This document shows positions 46,131 through 58,896 of a stretch of DNA of 64,000 bases, piece by piece. The notes beneath the pieces are model-generated. The model saw only the letters and a list, made by a program, of their open reading frames with translations, did not search any database and was not told where the DNA came from. How positions within the stretch are numbered: the first letter of the stretch is position 1; the number at the start of each line of letters is the position of its first letter. The stretch is taken from positions 118,602,936 to 118,666,935 of the forward strand of contig CM041292.1 in NCBI GenBank assembly GCA_023052935.1, written 5' to 3'. This DNA is from Piezodorus guildinii. Its lineage: Eukaryota; Arthropoda; Insecta; Hemiptera; Pentatomidae. Position numbers and translations under genes: made by a program.

Positions 46131-46544
46131 TTTAATCAGCTTTGATTCGTGTAGTGTAAGTGATCTGTAGACCCAATACTTATTAAGACAGAATAAATTT
46201 ACAAAGTTTCGTTATAATATTTTCCTCTTATCTTTCGAATTTCAAAATATACTATTGCGCTTTATACACTTTAAAAGTATAAAACAGATCATAGGAATTG
46301 ATTTAAGCAAGATACTTAAATAAATCTAGCAGAAGTAGGAAGATGAGAGAGAGAGCATTAGATGGATGAAGCAGGAAGATAAGGGTGATGGTAGCTAGGC
46401 GACCATTACGCCAGCCTTATCGCCTCGCTTCCTTCCTCGTCACTACCTTACATGGAAGTCCTCTCTCAAAGGAGTAACGCTTTTCACTTAAATAATCATT
46501 TAGTTTTACAATTTCTTCGCTTACAACTAAGGGTTTTCTAGAAG
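46131..46544. other. Spacer before the tandem array; GC-richer block at 46330-46460
   Basis: No coding evidence. The 46330-46460 block is compositionally distinct. Confidence 0.4.
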
Positions 46545-48740
46545 TAATTTATATTTGGATGGATGAACTGTTATATTGACAAACACTATTATTTGTTTCA
46601 AACTAGCATAAAATAATTAATTTATATTTGGATGGATGAACTGTTATATTGACAAACACTATTATTTGTTTCAAACTAGCATAAAATAATTAATTTATAT
46701 TTGGATGGATGAACTGTTATATTGACAAACACTATTATTTGTTTCAAACTAGCATAAAATAATTAATTTATATTTGGATGGATGAACTGTTATATTGACA
46801 AACACTATTATTTGTTTCAAACTAGCATAAAATAATTAATTTATATTTGGATGGATGAACTGTTATATTGACAAACACTATTATTTGTTTCAAACTAGCA
46901 TAAAATAATTAATTTATATTTGGATGGATGAACTGTTATATTGACAAACACTATTATTTGTTTCAAACTAGCATAAAATAATTAATTTATATTTGGATGG
47001 ATGAACTGTTATATTGACAAACACTATTATTTGTTTCAAACTAGCATAAAATAATTAATTTATATTTGGATGGATGAACTGTTATATTGACAAACACTAT
47101 TATTTGTTTCAAACTAGCATAAAATAATTAATTTATATTTGGATGGATGAACTGTTATATTGACAAACACTATTATTTGTTTCAAACTAGCATAAAATAA
47201 TTAATTTATATTTGGATGGATGAACTGTTATATTGACAAACACTATTATTTGTTTCAAACTAGCATAAAATAATTAATTTATATTTGGATGGATGAACTG
47301 TTATATTGACAAACACTATTATTTGTTTCAAACTAGCATAAAATAATTAATTTATATTTGGATGGATGAACTGTTATATTGACAAACACTATTATTTGTT
47401 TCAAACTAGCATAAAATAATTAATTTATATTTGGATGGATGAACTGTTATATTGACAAACACTATTATTTGTTTCAAACTAGCATAAAATAATTAATTTA
47501 TATTTGGATGGATGAACTGTTATATTGACAAACACTATTATTTGTTTCAAACTAGCATAAAATAATTAATTTATATTTGGATGGATGAACTGTTATATTG
47601 ACAAACACTATTATTTGTTTCAAACTAGCATAAAATAATTAATTTATATTTGGATGGATGAACTGTTATATTGACAAACACTATTATTTGTTTCAAACTA
47701 GCATAAAATAATTAATTTATATTTGGATGGATGAACTGTTATATTGACAAACACTATTATTTGTTTCAAACTAGCATAAAATAATTAATTTATATTTGGA
47801 TGGATGAACTGTTATATTGACAAACACTATTATTTGTTTCAAACTAGCATAAAATAATTAATTTATATTTGGATGGATGAACTGTTATATTGACAAACAC
47901 TATTATTTGTTTCAAACTAGCATAAAATAATTAATTTATATTTGGATGGATGAACTGTTATATTGACAAACACTATTATTTGTTTCAAACTAGCATAAAA
48001 TAATTAATTTATATTTGGATGGATGAACTGTTATATTGACAAACACTATTATTTGTTTCAAACTAGCATAAAATAATTAATTTATATTTGGATGGATGAA
48101 CTGTTATATTGACAAACACTATTATTTGTTTCAAACTAGCATAAAATAATTAATTTATATTTGGATGGATGAACTGTTATATTGACAAACACTATTATTT
48201 GTTTCAAACTAGCATAAAATAATTAATTTATATTTGGATGGATGAACTGTTATATTGACAAACACTATTATTTGTTTCAAACTAGCATAAAATAATTAAT
48301 TTATATTTGGATGGATGAACTGTTATATTGACAAACACTATTATTTGTTTCAAACTAGCATAAAATAATTAATTTATATTTGGATGGATGAACTGTTATA
48401 TTGACAAACACTATTATTTGTTTCAAACTAGCATAAAATAATTAATTTATATTTGGATGGATGAACTGTTATATTGACAAACACTATTATTTGTTTCAAA
48501 CTAGCATAAAATAATTAATTTATATTTGGATGGATGAACTGTTATATTGACAAACACTATTATTTGTTTCAAACTAGCATAAAATAATTAATTTATATTT
48601 GGATGGATGAACTGTTATATTGACAAACACTATTATTTGTTTCAAACTAGCATAAAATAATTAATTTATATTTGGATGGATGAACTGTTATATTGACAAA
48701 CACTATTATTTGTTTCAAACTAGCATAAAATAATTAATTT
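46545..48740. repeat. Tandem array of 73-bp units, about 30 copies
   Basis: The anchor GGATGAACTG recurs every 73 bp from 46561 to 48678, exactly 29 intervals. The array is 2196 bp or 30.1 units. Copies appear identical by eye, including the last full unit. The unit is AT-rich, with ATTTGGATGGATGAACTGT, TTGACAAACACTATTATTTG and CATAAAATAATTAATTTA. A short inverted pair ACAAA/TTTGT lies within it. There are no spacers, so it is not CRISPR-like. A family D copy begins shortly downstream. Confidence 0.98.
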
Positions 48741-48834
48741 TAGATAACGAATTTACTCGTGCAATATTACTAGAATTAATGAAAAAATAAAACTAAATAA
48801 TCAAGAAAAATTAAAGGAAAAAAGAACAGAAATA

Positions 48835-49425
48835 TTTTGTAAATGAAATGTTTTTGTTTTTTGACATAAGTAATATACATAATGTAACGGTAAGGTAGAT
48901 GTAAAATATACCTTTGGAATGATAAAAACATTAGAAATATATTATCATATACACAAAACTGTAAACATTGATGGAGAGTGGTGAAATTTCATAAAACCAA
49001 CTGATTGTTTTAGAATGTAACATAGAAGATTATTTAATGAACCATAAATTTATATCGAAACTCAAATGAATTAATTACTTAAACACATTCCATCTCTAAC
49101 TGTTTTATTTTATTCATTTATTTTTTTTTTTTTAGGTATTTATTGAGATATATTACAATTTGTTTCAAAATAACATTAGTAATAGTTATATGAGACCACA
49201 TTCATACAGTATTGATGATAAAGTCGAATTACATTAATATATATAAATAAATATATATTATATATATATATATACTTAGTAGAAAAAACAACCTATAACT
49301 AAAATAAATACAAAGATACACACAATCATAACTATATACAATATCTGTATCTAAAAATATCTAAAAAAAAATTAATTGATTTTAACCACGGAGGCAAGTG
49401 AAAGTCGTGTGTTGCGATCACCAAC
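48835..49425 (+). repeat. Family D repeat, 3' half (copy 5), interrupted
   Basis: ATCATATACACAAAACTGTAAA, TCCATCTCTAACTGTTTTAT and, after an insertion, GATTTTAACCACGGAGGCAA with GTGAAAGTCGTGTGTTGCG follow the order seen at 58.95-59.16 kb. The insertion (49121-49351) is a minus-strand family D2 tail. The 5' half is not visible because the 73-bp array and AT-rich DNA lie upstream. Confidence 0.65.
49121..49351 (-). repeat. Family D2 retroposon 3' end inserted in family D
   Basis: On the minus strand the sequence ends CAAATTGTAATATATCTCAA and TAAATACCTAAAAAAA, as in the copy ending at 31062. The body TATACAGTTATGATTG-like region parallels 31200-31320. Only the 3' half is present. Confidence 0.6.
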
Positions 49426-49429
49426 CATA

Positions 49430-52400
49430 TTTTTTACTTTTTTATTAAAAAAAATAATTGTAGATGCTCATCTTAGTTAAGACATTAAAAATTAAGACAG
49501 TTCACATAAAAAAATGGTTTTGTATCAAGATATTTTTTTCTCTGTAAGTCGGAGCTTTAAAAAATACCTTATTAAAGATTTATCAAGAATTTTTTCATCA
49601 TGTAATCTTGTAGTTGTCATGTTTTCAAAAGAGGCTATTGTAACCCGACACTGTTAAATCACCATTTTAAAGCTTTATTACAATATTCATAGACATTATT
49701 TTGTACTGACCACAACCGTTAGAATATTATAGAAACACTTTCCATTCTATTTTTAGACCTTTACAATCATTAAAAATAAAATATTTTAAAGGGCAAACGT
49801 TTATTTAATTTTATATTTTGCCGGCTGCTCGTCCATAAAATTCATTCACAATTACCCAATAAAATCAAACATTAAATTAATATATCATGGTGGTAATGCT
49901 ATAAAGTTGTTATTAAAGATTTAATCTAGACGTGAAAAAATACGTCGACTAGATAAATATTTTATCAGAAATGCGAAATAAAATTTAAATAGTTATAGTT
50001 TTGATAGAACCATTAAAATTAATTTATGTTAATTACATTTTTAATTATAGCTATTGAAATAATCATTATTATAGCAAATGATTGGCTTTTATTAATTATC
50101 CCCTAAAATAATGTCATTTTTGGTAAAAAACAAAGCAAATAAAATAATAATGATCTTTTAATAATAAAAGAAAACCATTATTTGAGAAGTGGATGAAGTT
50201 TTTGAATATTTTAGTTAAACAAACATTTTTTTCGTAAGCAAATAGACAACAGCACAAAGACAATATTTTTATTTTATTTAAATTCATTAATTAAATACTC
50301 TATAAAAATATCAACCTACTAATGATAGTGACTGCGCCCTATCTAATTTTCGTACCAAAGAAGATTAGCTACTGTCGACGAGGGGGATTTTTTTTATATA
50401 TGTACTGGGATTTTGATTTTACTTTGTATCTGTATGTAATAAACAAATAAATGTACCTTTACTTTATTTCTTTTACTTTTTACTATAACAACAGTTATAA
50501 CAAGTTAATGCATTTTTTATTTGCCTTTCTCTTTTTATAGAATATGCATCCTTCCGACAATCCAAATAAGTTCCCTTCACCATTTATATTTTTTGTAATT
50601 TTGGTTATTTCACGATAATATGGCGCCCGAAATTGTTATTTTTTACCATTAACTATATTAAGTAACTTGGTGGGTTATAATAATATCCTAAGACCATCTC
50701 CATCCGTATGTGTTCGTAAATGCCGATTGGAAAGGTGGGTTGGTCGTCTATCTGGATGGAAGCAATCTGGCAAATAGGGAGGGTGAATTTTTAAAGAAAA
50801 GAAGAGAGTTGAGAGAATCCTGATTCAAAGATTTAGAACAAAGGGGTAAAGAAGTATTGGAAGAGGGTCAGACGGCTTAGACAGGTATATCTGCTCTAGA
50901 ATGAAATGAACTTGAAAACTGCTCCAAGGCGGGAGTGAGGTCCAACCTGCCTTTGTCAACATTCATATATCCAACTTCAAAGGCCCTTTCATAATCGCCA
51001 GCCCAGATAATGCCCCGTTTGAAAACATCTTACCTACTCCTGAAACCAACACCTACATTAAACTTCCCATTTTGTTCGCTAAATATCTTTGAAACATAAT
51101 AAAAAGAGGCGATAGTAATCTATATCATCTATGCTAAATCGTATTATAGATCCTGTTAGTTCAACCGAGAATGATATAGGTGTCCCCTGTTAGAATTATT
51201 AATTACTCTAAGGAACTGAATTTAATTCATTGTTTGCTGCTTATTCAAAGAAGTACATAATTTTGGCAGCATGTAAAAATTAATCATTCTAATAAGGGAT
51301 ACATATAACATCACTTTTATATACATTTAAATTATCATGTACAATATATAATATATTGTTTGTTATATATTACATATGTCATTTAAATTGGTTAGTTTAT
51401 ACTATTTATTAGTTTAAATATGGGCCTAAGCCATTTTTAAAACTAGTTTAAAATCGAGTTTTTTCATTTAAAAAATGGTGTCGAACTAAAAAAAATAGTA
51501 TTCTAATGATCTAGTTGTCTAAAACCTAGATTTCGCAATTGAATTTTTAATATATTTTATTCAGGCTGCCTATCTGATACAGTCGTAACTGTACCTTTTC
51601 CGTTAATTATAATTAGCTATCAAAAGATGTTAGGTAGCTAACCAAATTTTAAAAAATGGATTTAGAAATATTCCAACATAAAAAATTATCAGTTCTGTTC
51701 CTGAGAAGTTTTAGAGAAGTTTGTGACACCCTAAAAAAAAAAAAAAAAAAAATTGAAAAACGTTTATTACAAATGACTGTATTCGTTAGATTGATCAGGA
51801 TAACTGTTTGTATTATTTTATAATATACTTTGGAACTTTTTTTGGGTGTGTACGGTACAATCCTTTTGACGTCCAATTTTGATTAATTTTTCCACTCAAA
51901 ATTTTTTATTTCAATGATTTTTTTTACCTTTTGTTCTCTACTTTTTTGAATTTTAAATAAAAATATATATTCTTCTGGCTGAAGCCATTTTTTTGGGGGG
52001 CTATTTTAAGAGCTTCACGGTTAAAAACGTGTTGAGAAAATCTCTATAATTCTGTATATATATATATATATATAGTCAAACCAACAATTTAAAAAGGACA
52101 AAGTTGATATTTTTTGTCTTCACAACGCATTATCTTAAATGTGAAAACAATGTGGTTAAAAAAATCTCGGAAATTAAGAAATAAAAGCAGAATTTAAATG
52201 TTAATAAAGGAAAAGAAACTAGTCTTTGATATTTTTTTTTATATATCTCACTCAACACATCTACAAACTGACCAGAATTAAAAAGATTCTCTACATATGT
52301 TTTTAGCTGTGAGGCTGATTCAAAATCGCTGCAACACTAAATGTTTTAGCATAAAAAATATTTTATTCATGATTTTAAAGTCAGGATTTGATTGAGAATA

Positions 52401-53340
52401 ACTAGTAAAAAATCGTCAAATAAAAAATTGTCGAGCGGCAGAGTTTGAAGGAATTGATCCGTACCGTTCTATATTAAGGATATATTTTTTTGTTATTGGC
52501 ATAGCAACAATTAGGAAGAACGCTACGAATAATTTTAGTAGACTTACCAAAAAAGAATTGGTTGAAGGGGACCTACTAGGGTATTCAAAAACGTTTTTCA
52601 TGATAGTACATTAAAAAAAAATTTCACTATTGTAGGGCTCATAAAATTGTCAAAGAGTTGAATAAAATCATAATAAATCGTTCTGTTATTCTGTTGTTTT
52701 TTACACGAGAATTCGATAAGTAAAATCTAATCATTTATTTTATTTCAAACTGTATTTGTTATTCATATTATTACTATGTATCGTAATTTTACATACCTTT
52801 AATTGCCTAGATGATGGTAAAAGCTGTATAAAATCACCTATTCAGCGGTAATGTCCGAGAATCTAAAAACGGACTAATTAAATAGAAGGTAAATAGAGAG
52901 AGATAATGCGACACAGAGACACAAAGAGAGAGAGCCTAAGGAGGGGTGATATAAAAGCATGAAGAGAGCATTGAGGACAGCGAGAGTCCTCCAGAGGAAA
53001 TCCTGGCTGGAGCCTTTTGTCTGGATCAAAATCCTGGAGGCAGCAATCCCACTCCAGCCTCGGGCTCCAGCCTTAATCAGTCAGGCTGCTACTGTCTCAT
53101 CCAGCTCCCTCCATACATAGCTTCTCTCAATAGGCCATCTTTAATTAACGACCGGCTTTTAAACTGCTCTTGGTATGGTTACAATATCGATCTTTGATCG
53201 CCTAATGGAAAAATAAAAAACAAGTGCCATATTAATTATCTATGAAAACCTTTATCCATAACAAAAAATATAAATAAAAGATTTACAGCGGTGTTTCTCG
53301 TTCGTATTATTGCAATAAAACAAAACAAAAATAAAGCGAG
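49430..53340. other. Long AT-rich stretch without recognised genes
   Basis: No coding region or repeat family is supported. 50690-51060 is somewhat GC-richer and unidentified. 52057-52075 is a short TA run. 52900-53130 is a compositionally distinct GC-richer block containing AGAGAGAG and CCTGGCTGGAGCC text with no match elsewhere. A donor-like GGTAAGTCT on the minus strand at 52551 lacks a good acceptor. Confidence 0.4.
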
Positions 53341-53344
53341 TTAG

Positions 53345-53870
53345 TCACTATATATTTTTTTAAACATATTTATTGATATTTACAACTTTATAAAAATACA
53401 TCAAGTAAATGATGAGAGGAGGTAAACTGACATGAAATACATGTAGAGACACTGAACATTGGCAACACTCTAAAACTATTCTAAGCTAGAAGGTCTCGGT
53501 GCCATCTTCATTTCAGACTCCTCGGAGGATTATCAGGAATTGAATAGGAAGAAAGAATGGAAACCAGTGGATTAGATTGTGAATGGAGTTTTTCATGGAA
53601 TGAATGATACCTGGTTCCGCCTAAAGCAGTAGCAAATGGAACATTAAGGTCTTTATGGATAAGTTTATTCGTGACAAAATATGGAGCATTGAGGATTTTA
53701 CGAAGGATTTTGGATTGTAAGGATTGGAAACGAGAGGAATTCGATAGTTTAGTAGACCTCCATAGCTCTACTCCGTAAGTCCAAATTAGTCTTATAGTCA
53801 TGTAAATGATCTTTTTGTAGTTAGCCGTTTGTCCAGTAAGCGTTGAAGTAGCCGAAAACGGCGACTATAA
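53345..53870 (-). pseudogene. Jockey subfamily J2, ORF2 C-terminal fragment and 3' UTR
   Basis: A 97-codon minus frame reads IRLIWTYGVELWRSTKLSN, SLQSKILRKILNAPYFV and DLNVPFA. These are the PIWTYGIELWG, Q.K.LR.I.NAPW.V and DL.IP blocks at the Jockey ORF2 C-terminus. Upstream of its first ATG the frame continues with YKKIIYM. The 3' UTR ends AAGTTGTAAATATCAATAAA on the minus strand (about 53360), identical in layout to the end of the copy at 59.86 kb. Confidence 0.8.
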
Positions 53871-53913
53871 ATGTGATTGCTTGTAATCTGAGTTACAATA
53901 AGCTACATTTATA

Positions 53914-54060
53914 TTATGTATGTAGGATATATTTAATTGTGTATTGTCTGTTTTGTTGGAAAAATAAATGGAGGAAAAGAAAAAAAAAACTATAAATGTA
54001 TGATATATTTTATTGTATATTGTATGTTTTGTTAGACAAATAAATGGAGGGTAAAACAAC
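53914..54060 (+). repeat. Two tandem copies of a short retroposon tail
   Basis: GGATATATTTAATTGTGTAT with TTGGAAAAATAAATGGAGG and A-rich tail (53926-53988) is followed by a second version (TGATATATTTTATTGTATAT with ACAAATAAATGGAGGGTAAA) to 54060. The TAAATGGAGGAAAAG end resembles the 3' terminus of the Jockey copy at 14663-14690. Confidence 0.5.
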
Positions 54061-55320
54061 CACTAAAAATGGCTAAATATAGATAAGAAACAGTAAATAC
54101 ACAAAGAAACTCAGATAATAACTAAGTAACATAGTCGCATTTCAAGGGCGATGAAACGGATAGAAAAGGATATCCCGCCTCATCCTGTTAGTTAAACACC
54201 AGTGTAACAGTCTACCACTCTACAAGAGAATATCATTAAAAACAGAATAATATTTCATATACAAATATAAATTTTGTATTCAATTTTTTTTTTTTTTTTT
54301 TTTCCCTTTCATTCTCTAATTGTAACTTTTGATCTTTTTTGGGGATAAGCACATTATTAATCCCAGTTTAGGGGGCTGCATTTAAAAACGCAAAAGTTTG
54401 ATGTCCATAACTTTTCTAAGTACTCGGTAGGTTCCTAACTCTAAACTAGAGAAATAATAATTCTGTTACGCTTTTCCATACATTAATACCTGGAATCATA
54501 AATTAATAGAGGCAGAAATTAAACTTTTGATTTGTTTTGCAATTTTTCATACCTTCAATTCTACTTTTCGATAGTATTTCTTTTAGAATATGTAATTTTG
54601 AGAATTTCTCGACAGCTCTACATTCCCCTGCTATATATTTTATATGTAGGTTAGTGAAACGAAAAATATAGCATTATTTCAATGTAATTAGAAAGTTATA
54701 AACTGAAATAAATGTGCAATAACTGTTTTGTCAAATAAAATGAGGTGCGACTAACAGAAATATATTAACGTGAAATGAGAAGATCAATGTTTTATTGACA
54801 AATTATTTATTAAAGATAACTTAGTTCTTTATAGTATTTAAATAAAAAATAATAGATTTATAGAATGAGGTTTATACAATTTAACAAATCGTATAGAAGA
54901 TCAGATCAGTCTCTTTACTGTCAATGAATCAAGTATAAGTCGAATGTAAATAAATCAATTAATGAGCAATTAACAAAATCAAACATACACAAAAGAGCCA
55001 ACAGATGGTCAGAGGTTTCAATAGATTTTCGCTGAAGTGATAGAATAGAGTTAATACGAAAATAATATCCAGCAAATAAAAATGAGGAATAAAAAGCACC
55101 ATAAAATAAATATATAAAAAACAAAAATTGGATAATTCTGAAGCAGTGAAAAAACATTTTACACAACCTCATTGCCTTTACGAGCTGTTTGACCCTATTC
55201 CCTATAACCCTATTCCTTCTCTCACTGCATACCCCTCATAGATTATAAATGTACTCTCCATTATACAGTAATAACTTGCGATGCTAGAGGAACGTTTTTA
55301 ACATTCCCCAGCTTAATACG
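54061..55320. other. No gene recognised
   Basis: AT-rich, with a poly(T) run at 54284-54303. No supportable features. Confidence 0.45.
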
Positions 55321-55327
55321 TTTATTC

Positions 55328-55642
55328 ATGACCTTAGGTTTTACAGTATATATAACAATACCAGTAATCGAGTTCGTAACTAAAATAACTTATAATCCAC
55401 AGACATGCCGATCGCAGAGCTATGGACGTAAATCAGTCAGAGTTAGGGATAATGAACGGCTGGGGCGCAATATAGGTAGGGCAGAGACCTGGATTCCGCA
55501 TCATTCAGCGGGGCCCCTTTGGAACCATTGTGCCCACGCTACATCATCCCTACCCCCGATTTATGGTCTAATATATCTGTCACTCCTATGGCCTACTAAC
55601 TGTATCCATCAATGTGTAATGCACTCATACAACGTAGCATAA
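55328..55642 (+). other. GC-richer open segment, unknown
   Basis: A 104-codon plus frame covers a block (about 55400-55600) of higher GC. The product includes a CRSQSYGRKSVRVRDN segment with no family recognised. It could be an exon, an old repeat or chance. Confidence 0.2.
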
Positions 55643-55902
55643 GGGCAAAATTGAATGGAGGTAACATGTCAGTTTAAAAAATTATAAACCAGGCAGTTAA
55701 AGCCTTATAATACAATATTAAATTCTATTATTTTATTTTCAGCCCAAATATATAAAACTAAAAACGAACAAATAAAAATCAAAACACAAAAAAATATGAA
55801 GCTATGACGGCTAGACTGAGTGAGGAAGATTACCAGAAGGACAGATCGAAATAGCGACTAGGTTTGTTAGGATACGACTTATAACTTTGAGTTGTAATAA
55901 AG

Positions 55903-55908
<6 letters not shown>

Positions 55909-55957
<49 letters not shown>
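55909..55957. repeat. (TA)n microsatellite
   Basis: About 48 bp of TA repeats, followed by short TG runs to 56020. Confidence 0.96.
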
Positions 55958-55959
<2 letters not shown>

Positions 55960-56264
55960 ATATATGTTTGTGTATTGTGTGTATTGTGTGTGTGTTTTTT
56001 GTGTGATTGTGTGTGTGTACCGTCCCTCCCATTTCCAAGTATCGAATATGAAAATTAGCACTTTTCAAGAGAGCAAGATAAAGCAAGTATAGCGAAGTAA
56101 TATATTTAAAATTGGACTTTATTCGACGCATTTCCGGGAATCCTAAAGGGATTAGAGTTTCGACAATTCGCCACAAATCGTATCGTCCGCAATGCAAGAG
56201 TAAAGTATCAAATCTACTTTAAAAAACGAGATTTTTCATATTTGATAGTTGGAAATGGTAGGGA

Positions 56265-56266
<2 letters not shown>

Positions 56267-56302
<36 letters not shown>
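56267..56302. repeat. (TA)n microsatellite
   Basis: About 36 bp of TA repeats. Confidence 0.95.
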
Positions 56303-56308
<6 letters not shown>

Positions 56309-56677
56309 AATATTCGTATATTTTTCTATGATTAATGTGAGGAAGAATTATTACTTGTTCTGTGATTCCAGCATTGGGACGATAGGAAAACACTCCTAAA
56401 AAGCACGCCTTCTGTAAAGTAGGAACTTTGAAATAAGGGGTAAAAATCTGGAGGTCTAGCTTGATTTCGACCTAATCTTGTTTTCTTCCTTTAATTACGA
56501 TTGGCGAAGAACTGGCGATCTCTATTTGTACTGAACCTGAAGTCCTACATGTGTTGTAGAAGTACAGACATTTTTGAGGTACGTAATTTTTGTCGAAATA
56601 CCTTATAAATTTAATATAGTTTTAAAACCAGTAGGTTTTGTAAAATTGGCTACTGCTTTCGCTCATAAATATTATTA

Positions 56678-56945
56678 AGAGAAAAAAAAATCTCTACCTC
56701 TACAACCTTTTACTAAAAAGGTCTCAGTACATATAGATATTCGTACTGTTGGTGAGAAGCCGAGGATGTGGTGATTAGGCCGAGATCAAACTCAGAAGCC
56801 AGGCTTTTTCTCCGTTTATGTGTAGACGCTTTATAAAGCATGGGTATGGGTTATGGTAAAATTTAGTACTCCCACTGTAGCATCGTCCAATTAGCCATAG
56901 TAGCATAAAGTGACATTAAATAAACAAACATTATCATAGTGGAAA
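56678..56945. repeat. Composite of SINE A (minus) and SINE B 3' end (plus)
   Basis: 56678-56843 follows the family A order (A-run, CTACAAC, AAGGTCTCAGTACATATAGA, ATTCGTACTGTT, GTGATTAGGCCGAGATCA, GCCAGGCTTTTTCTCC) but breaks off before the tRNA-like head. From about 56855 the text is the 3' end of family B (TAGCATCGTCCAATTAGCCA, GTGACATTAAATAAACAAAC). The two pieces are in opposite orientation. Confidence 0.6.
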
Positions 56946-57247
56946 AAAGTTTATAACAAGCCTTGACACTAGTAAGTCCTTAGCTTGTTATTATTAGTAA
57001 TATGTAATTCATTTTTGTTTTGAAAAACTGTATTCCTAATACTCATTAAGAGAATTGGTTGTAGTAATGTCGGATTTTAGATATAAGTTACATTTTGCTT
57101 CAAATTATGCAAAACCTGCTCGTTTTCAAATAGTTAGCAGTTTATAAGGTATTTCAACAATTATTAAGTACTTAGAAAACAATTGTGTACGACTATAATC
57201 AAGTAGGGTGGAGTCTCTAAACTTTCTAAAACTAAACTAAGCTTGAT

Positions 57248-57400
57248 ATCATCCTCAGCCACCATTTTTTATCCCAAATATTCGGCTATCCAATGTTACA
57301 GGTTCGACGTGCCTCAGGAGGGTGTCCTAACCCCAAGATCACTACTAGGCCAAACACGTCGAACCCAGTCTAATTCTGGGGCATATTCATTCATATAGCA
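57248..57400 (-). repeat. SINE family A, decayed fragment
   Basis: ATCATCCTCAGCCACCATTT and GTGCCTCAGGAGGGTGTCCT followed by AACCCCAAGAT match the central part of family A. The head and tail are not recognisable. Confidence 0.45.
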
Positions 57401-57621
57401 GCCACCCTAGAAAGATTGTAGCGTTTTTGTTGGCGTTCACAACTCTTATTTAATAATTGATGATGTTTTGAATTGAGTTTTCGTGTAAAATTGAATACTT
57501 TTTTTTTTCATTGATTTATCCAAATGTTCATCCAATTTAATTTATTGGATTTAAGTAAGGCTATATTCACACTTTTTAACACTGAAGGAATCTCAAACAT
57601 TAGTGTTCACATTTTATTTAA

Positions 57622-57885
57622 TTATTTTCGTATAAACGTTGGTTCAAGAACGGTGTATGTAGAATATCTTCCCAGAGCTCTGGATGCAGGACATCTTTCA
57701 AGCAGTGAAGCGCGCATAGGGTCACTCCCCCTAGGGTTGCGGTTATCTTTAGCAGAAGTAGGAAAAGGGAGCCTGTGTAAAAGGGTCTTTATACGGCCAC
57801 AGGTTCTGCTCTCGAATAAAGTTTCTTCAAGTTGTTGGGCGAGCTCAGCCATCTGAAAATGCTTAATGGACCACAAGCCCTCCAA
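57622..57885 (-). other. Possible terminal exon or unknown element ORF
   Basis: The minus strand has an 87-codon frame. An inner ATG (57853) sits directly after a GCATTTTCAG acceptor-like site and starts MAELAQQLEETLFESR. The product continues with AKDNRNPRGSDPMRASLLER and ends ...VLEPTFIRK; an AATAAA lies about 10-15 bp past the stop. It is GC-richer than its flanks and shares a core with 25.1 kb. It could be the last exon of a small gene or an unknown repeat. No family is recognised. Confidence 0.3.
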
Positions 57886-58224
57886 CCAGAACAGCTACAA
57901 CTTTCCTCGGTAATGCTTGGCTAATTGGAGCCTCCGAGCCCTTCTATCGCCGCCTTCAACTTCGTCGACATACTCTCACGTTCTTAAGCAGAATTTGTTA
58001 CAGCGAAGGTTAATATCAAACGTAGCTTATTACACCCACGTTAATTAGCAAATTTAAATGGGTACTTACAAGTTTATCCATTCCGCTTTCGACATAGGCG
58101 TTCATTCATCTTTTTATGGAATGACCCATACCTTGAATAACCGTGGATAAATTATTTTAAAGATGATGTAGACTTACTCATTGATATTACTGATTAAAGG
58201 TTCAAAAAAGATAACATTCTTCTA

Positions 58225-58851
58225 TTTTTACTTTCATTTACATTTTTATGGAATATATAGTAAGGGAAAGTATTGTGATCGTAAACATTTTCGAATTCCA
58301 GTTATCAACGGAAATAAACGTTTTAAGGTCTCCTGGGTCCAAATAACTAAGTACCGCAAAAAGGTCTGCTTGTGTGTGTGGTAAGTTTAGTGCAAAAAAA
58401 AAGTTATACCTAACTGAAATATCATATTCAAGACAACTAGATAACATACGCCAGAGATGTTTACCCACTTTTTCATCAAAATCGAAGGACCAGAAGAGCC
58501 ACCATCCATTAGTCACCTTTTTTACGATTTTGAATAAACTCGCTATATTGGTGTAAAATTTAATGGGCTTTAACACGATGTAGGTTTCATTCTGATTGAA
58601 ATTATGTGAAAGGGATTAAATGCGGATAGTTTAGATTATAGATAGTACTTTTCTAGTAAGTACCTTTAATTCTGTAGATTTGAACAAATTTACTATATCA
58701 TTTTGTCAGAATTGTCAAAATAACAGATAAATATATAAGTTGAACAAATTCGATATCCAAAAAAAAAAAAAAAAAGAGAATAGATAAAAAAAATTGTTTA
58801 CGCAATTTTTGTGTTTTTGAAATATATAATGACACTAATATATATATATTA

Positions 58852-58896
<45 letters not shown>

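Noticed and set aside
46545..48740. CRISPR-like array
   Set aside because: Units are contiguous and identical with no unique spacers, and the context is eukaryotic.
52416..52601. Minus-strand exon ending at a GGTAAGTCT donor
   Set aside because: No acceptor with a pyrimidine tract is found upstream and the translation shows no family features.
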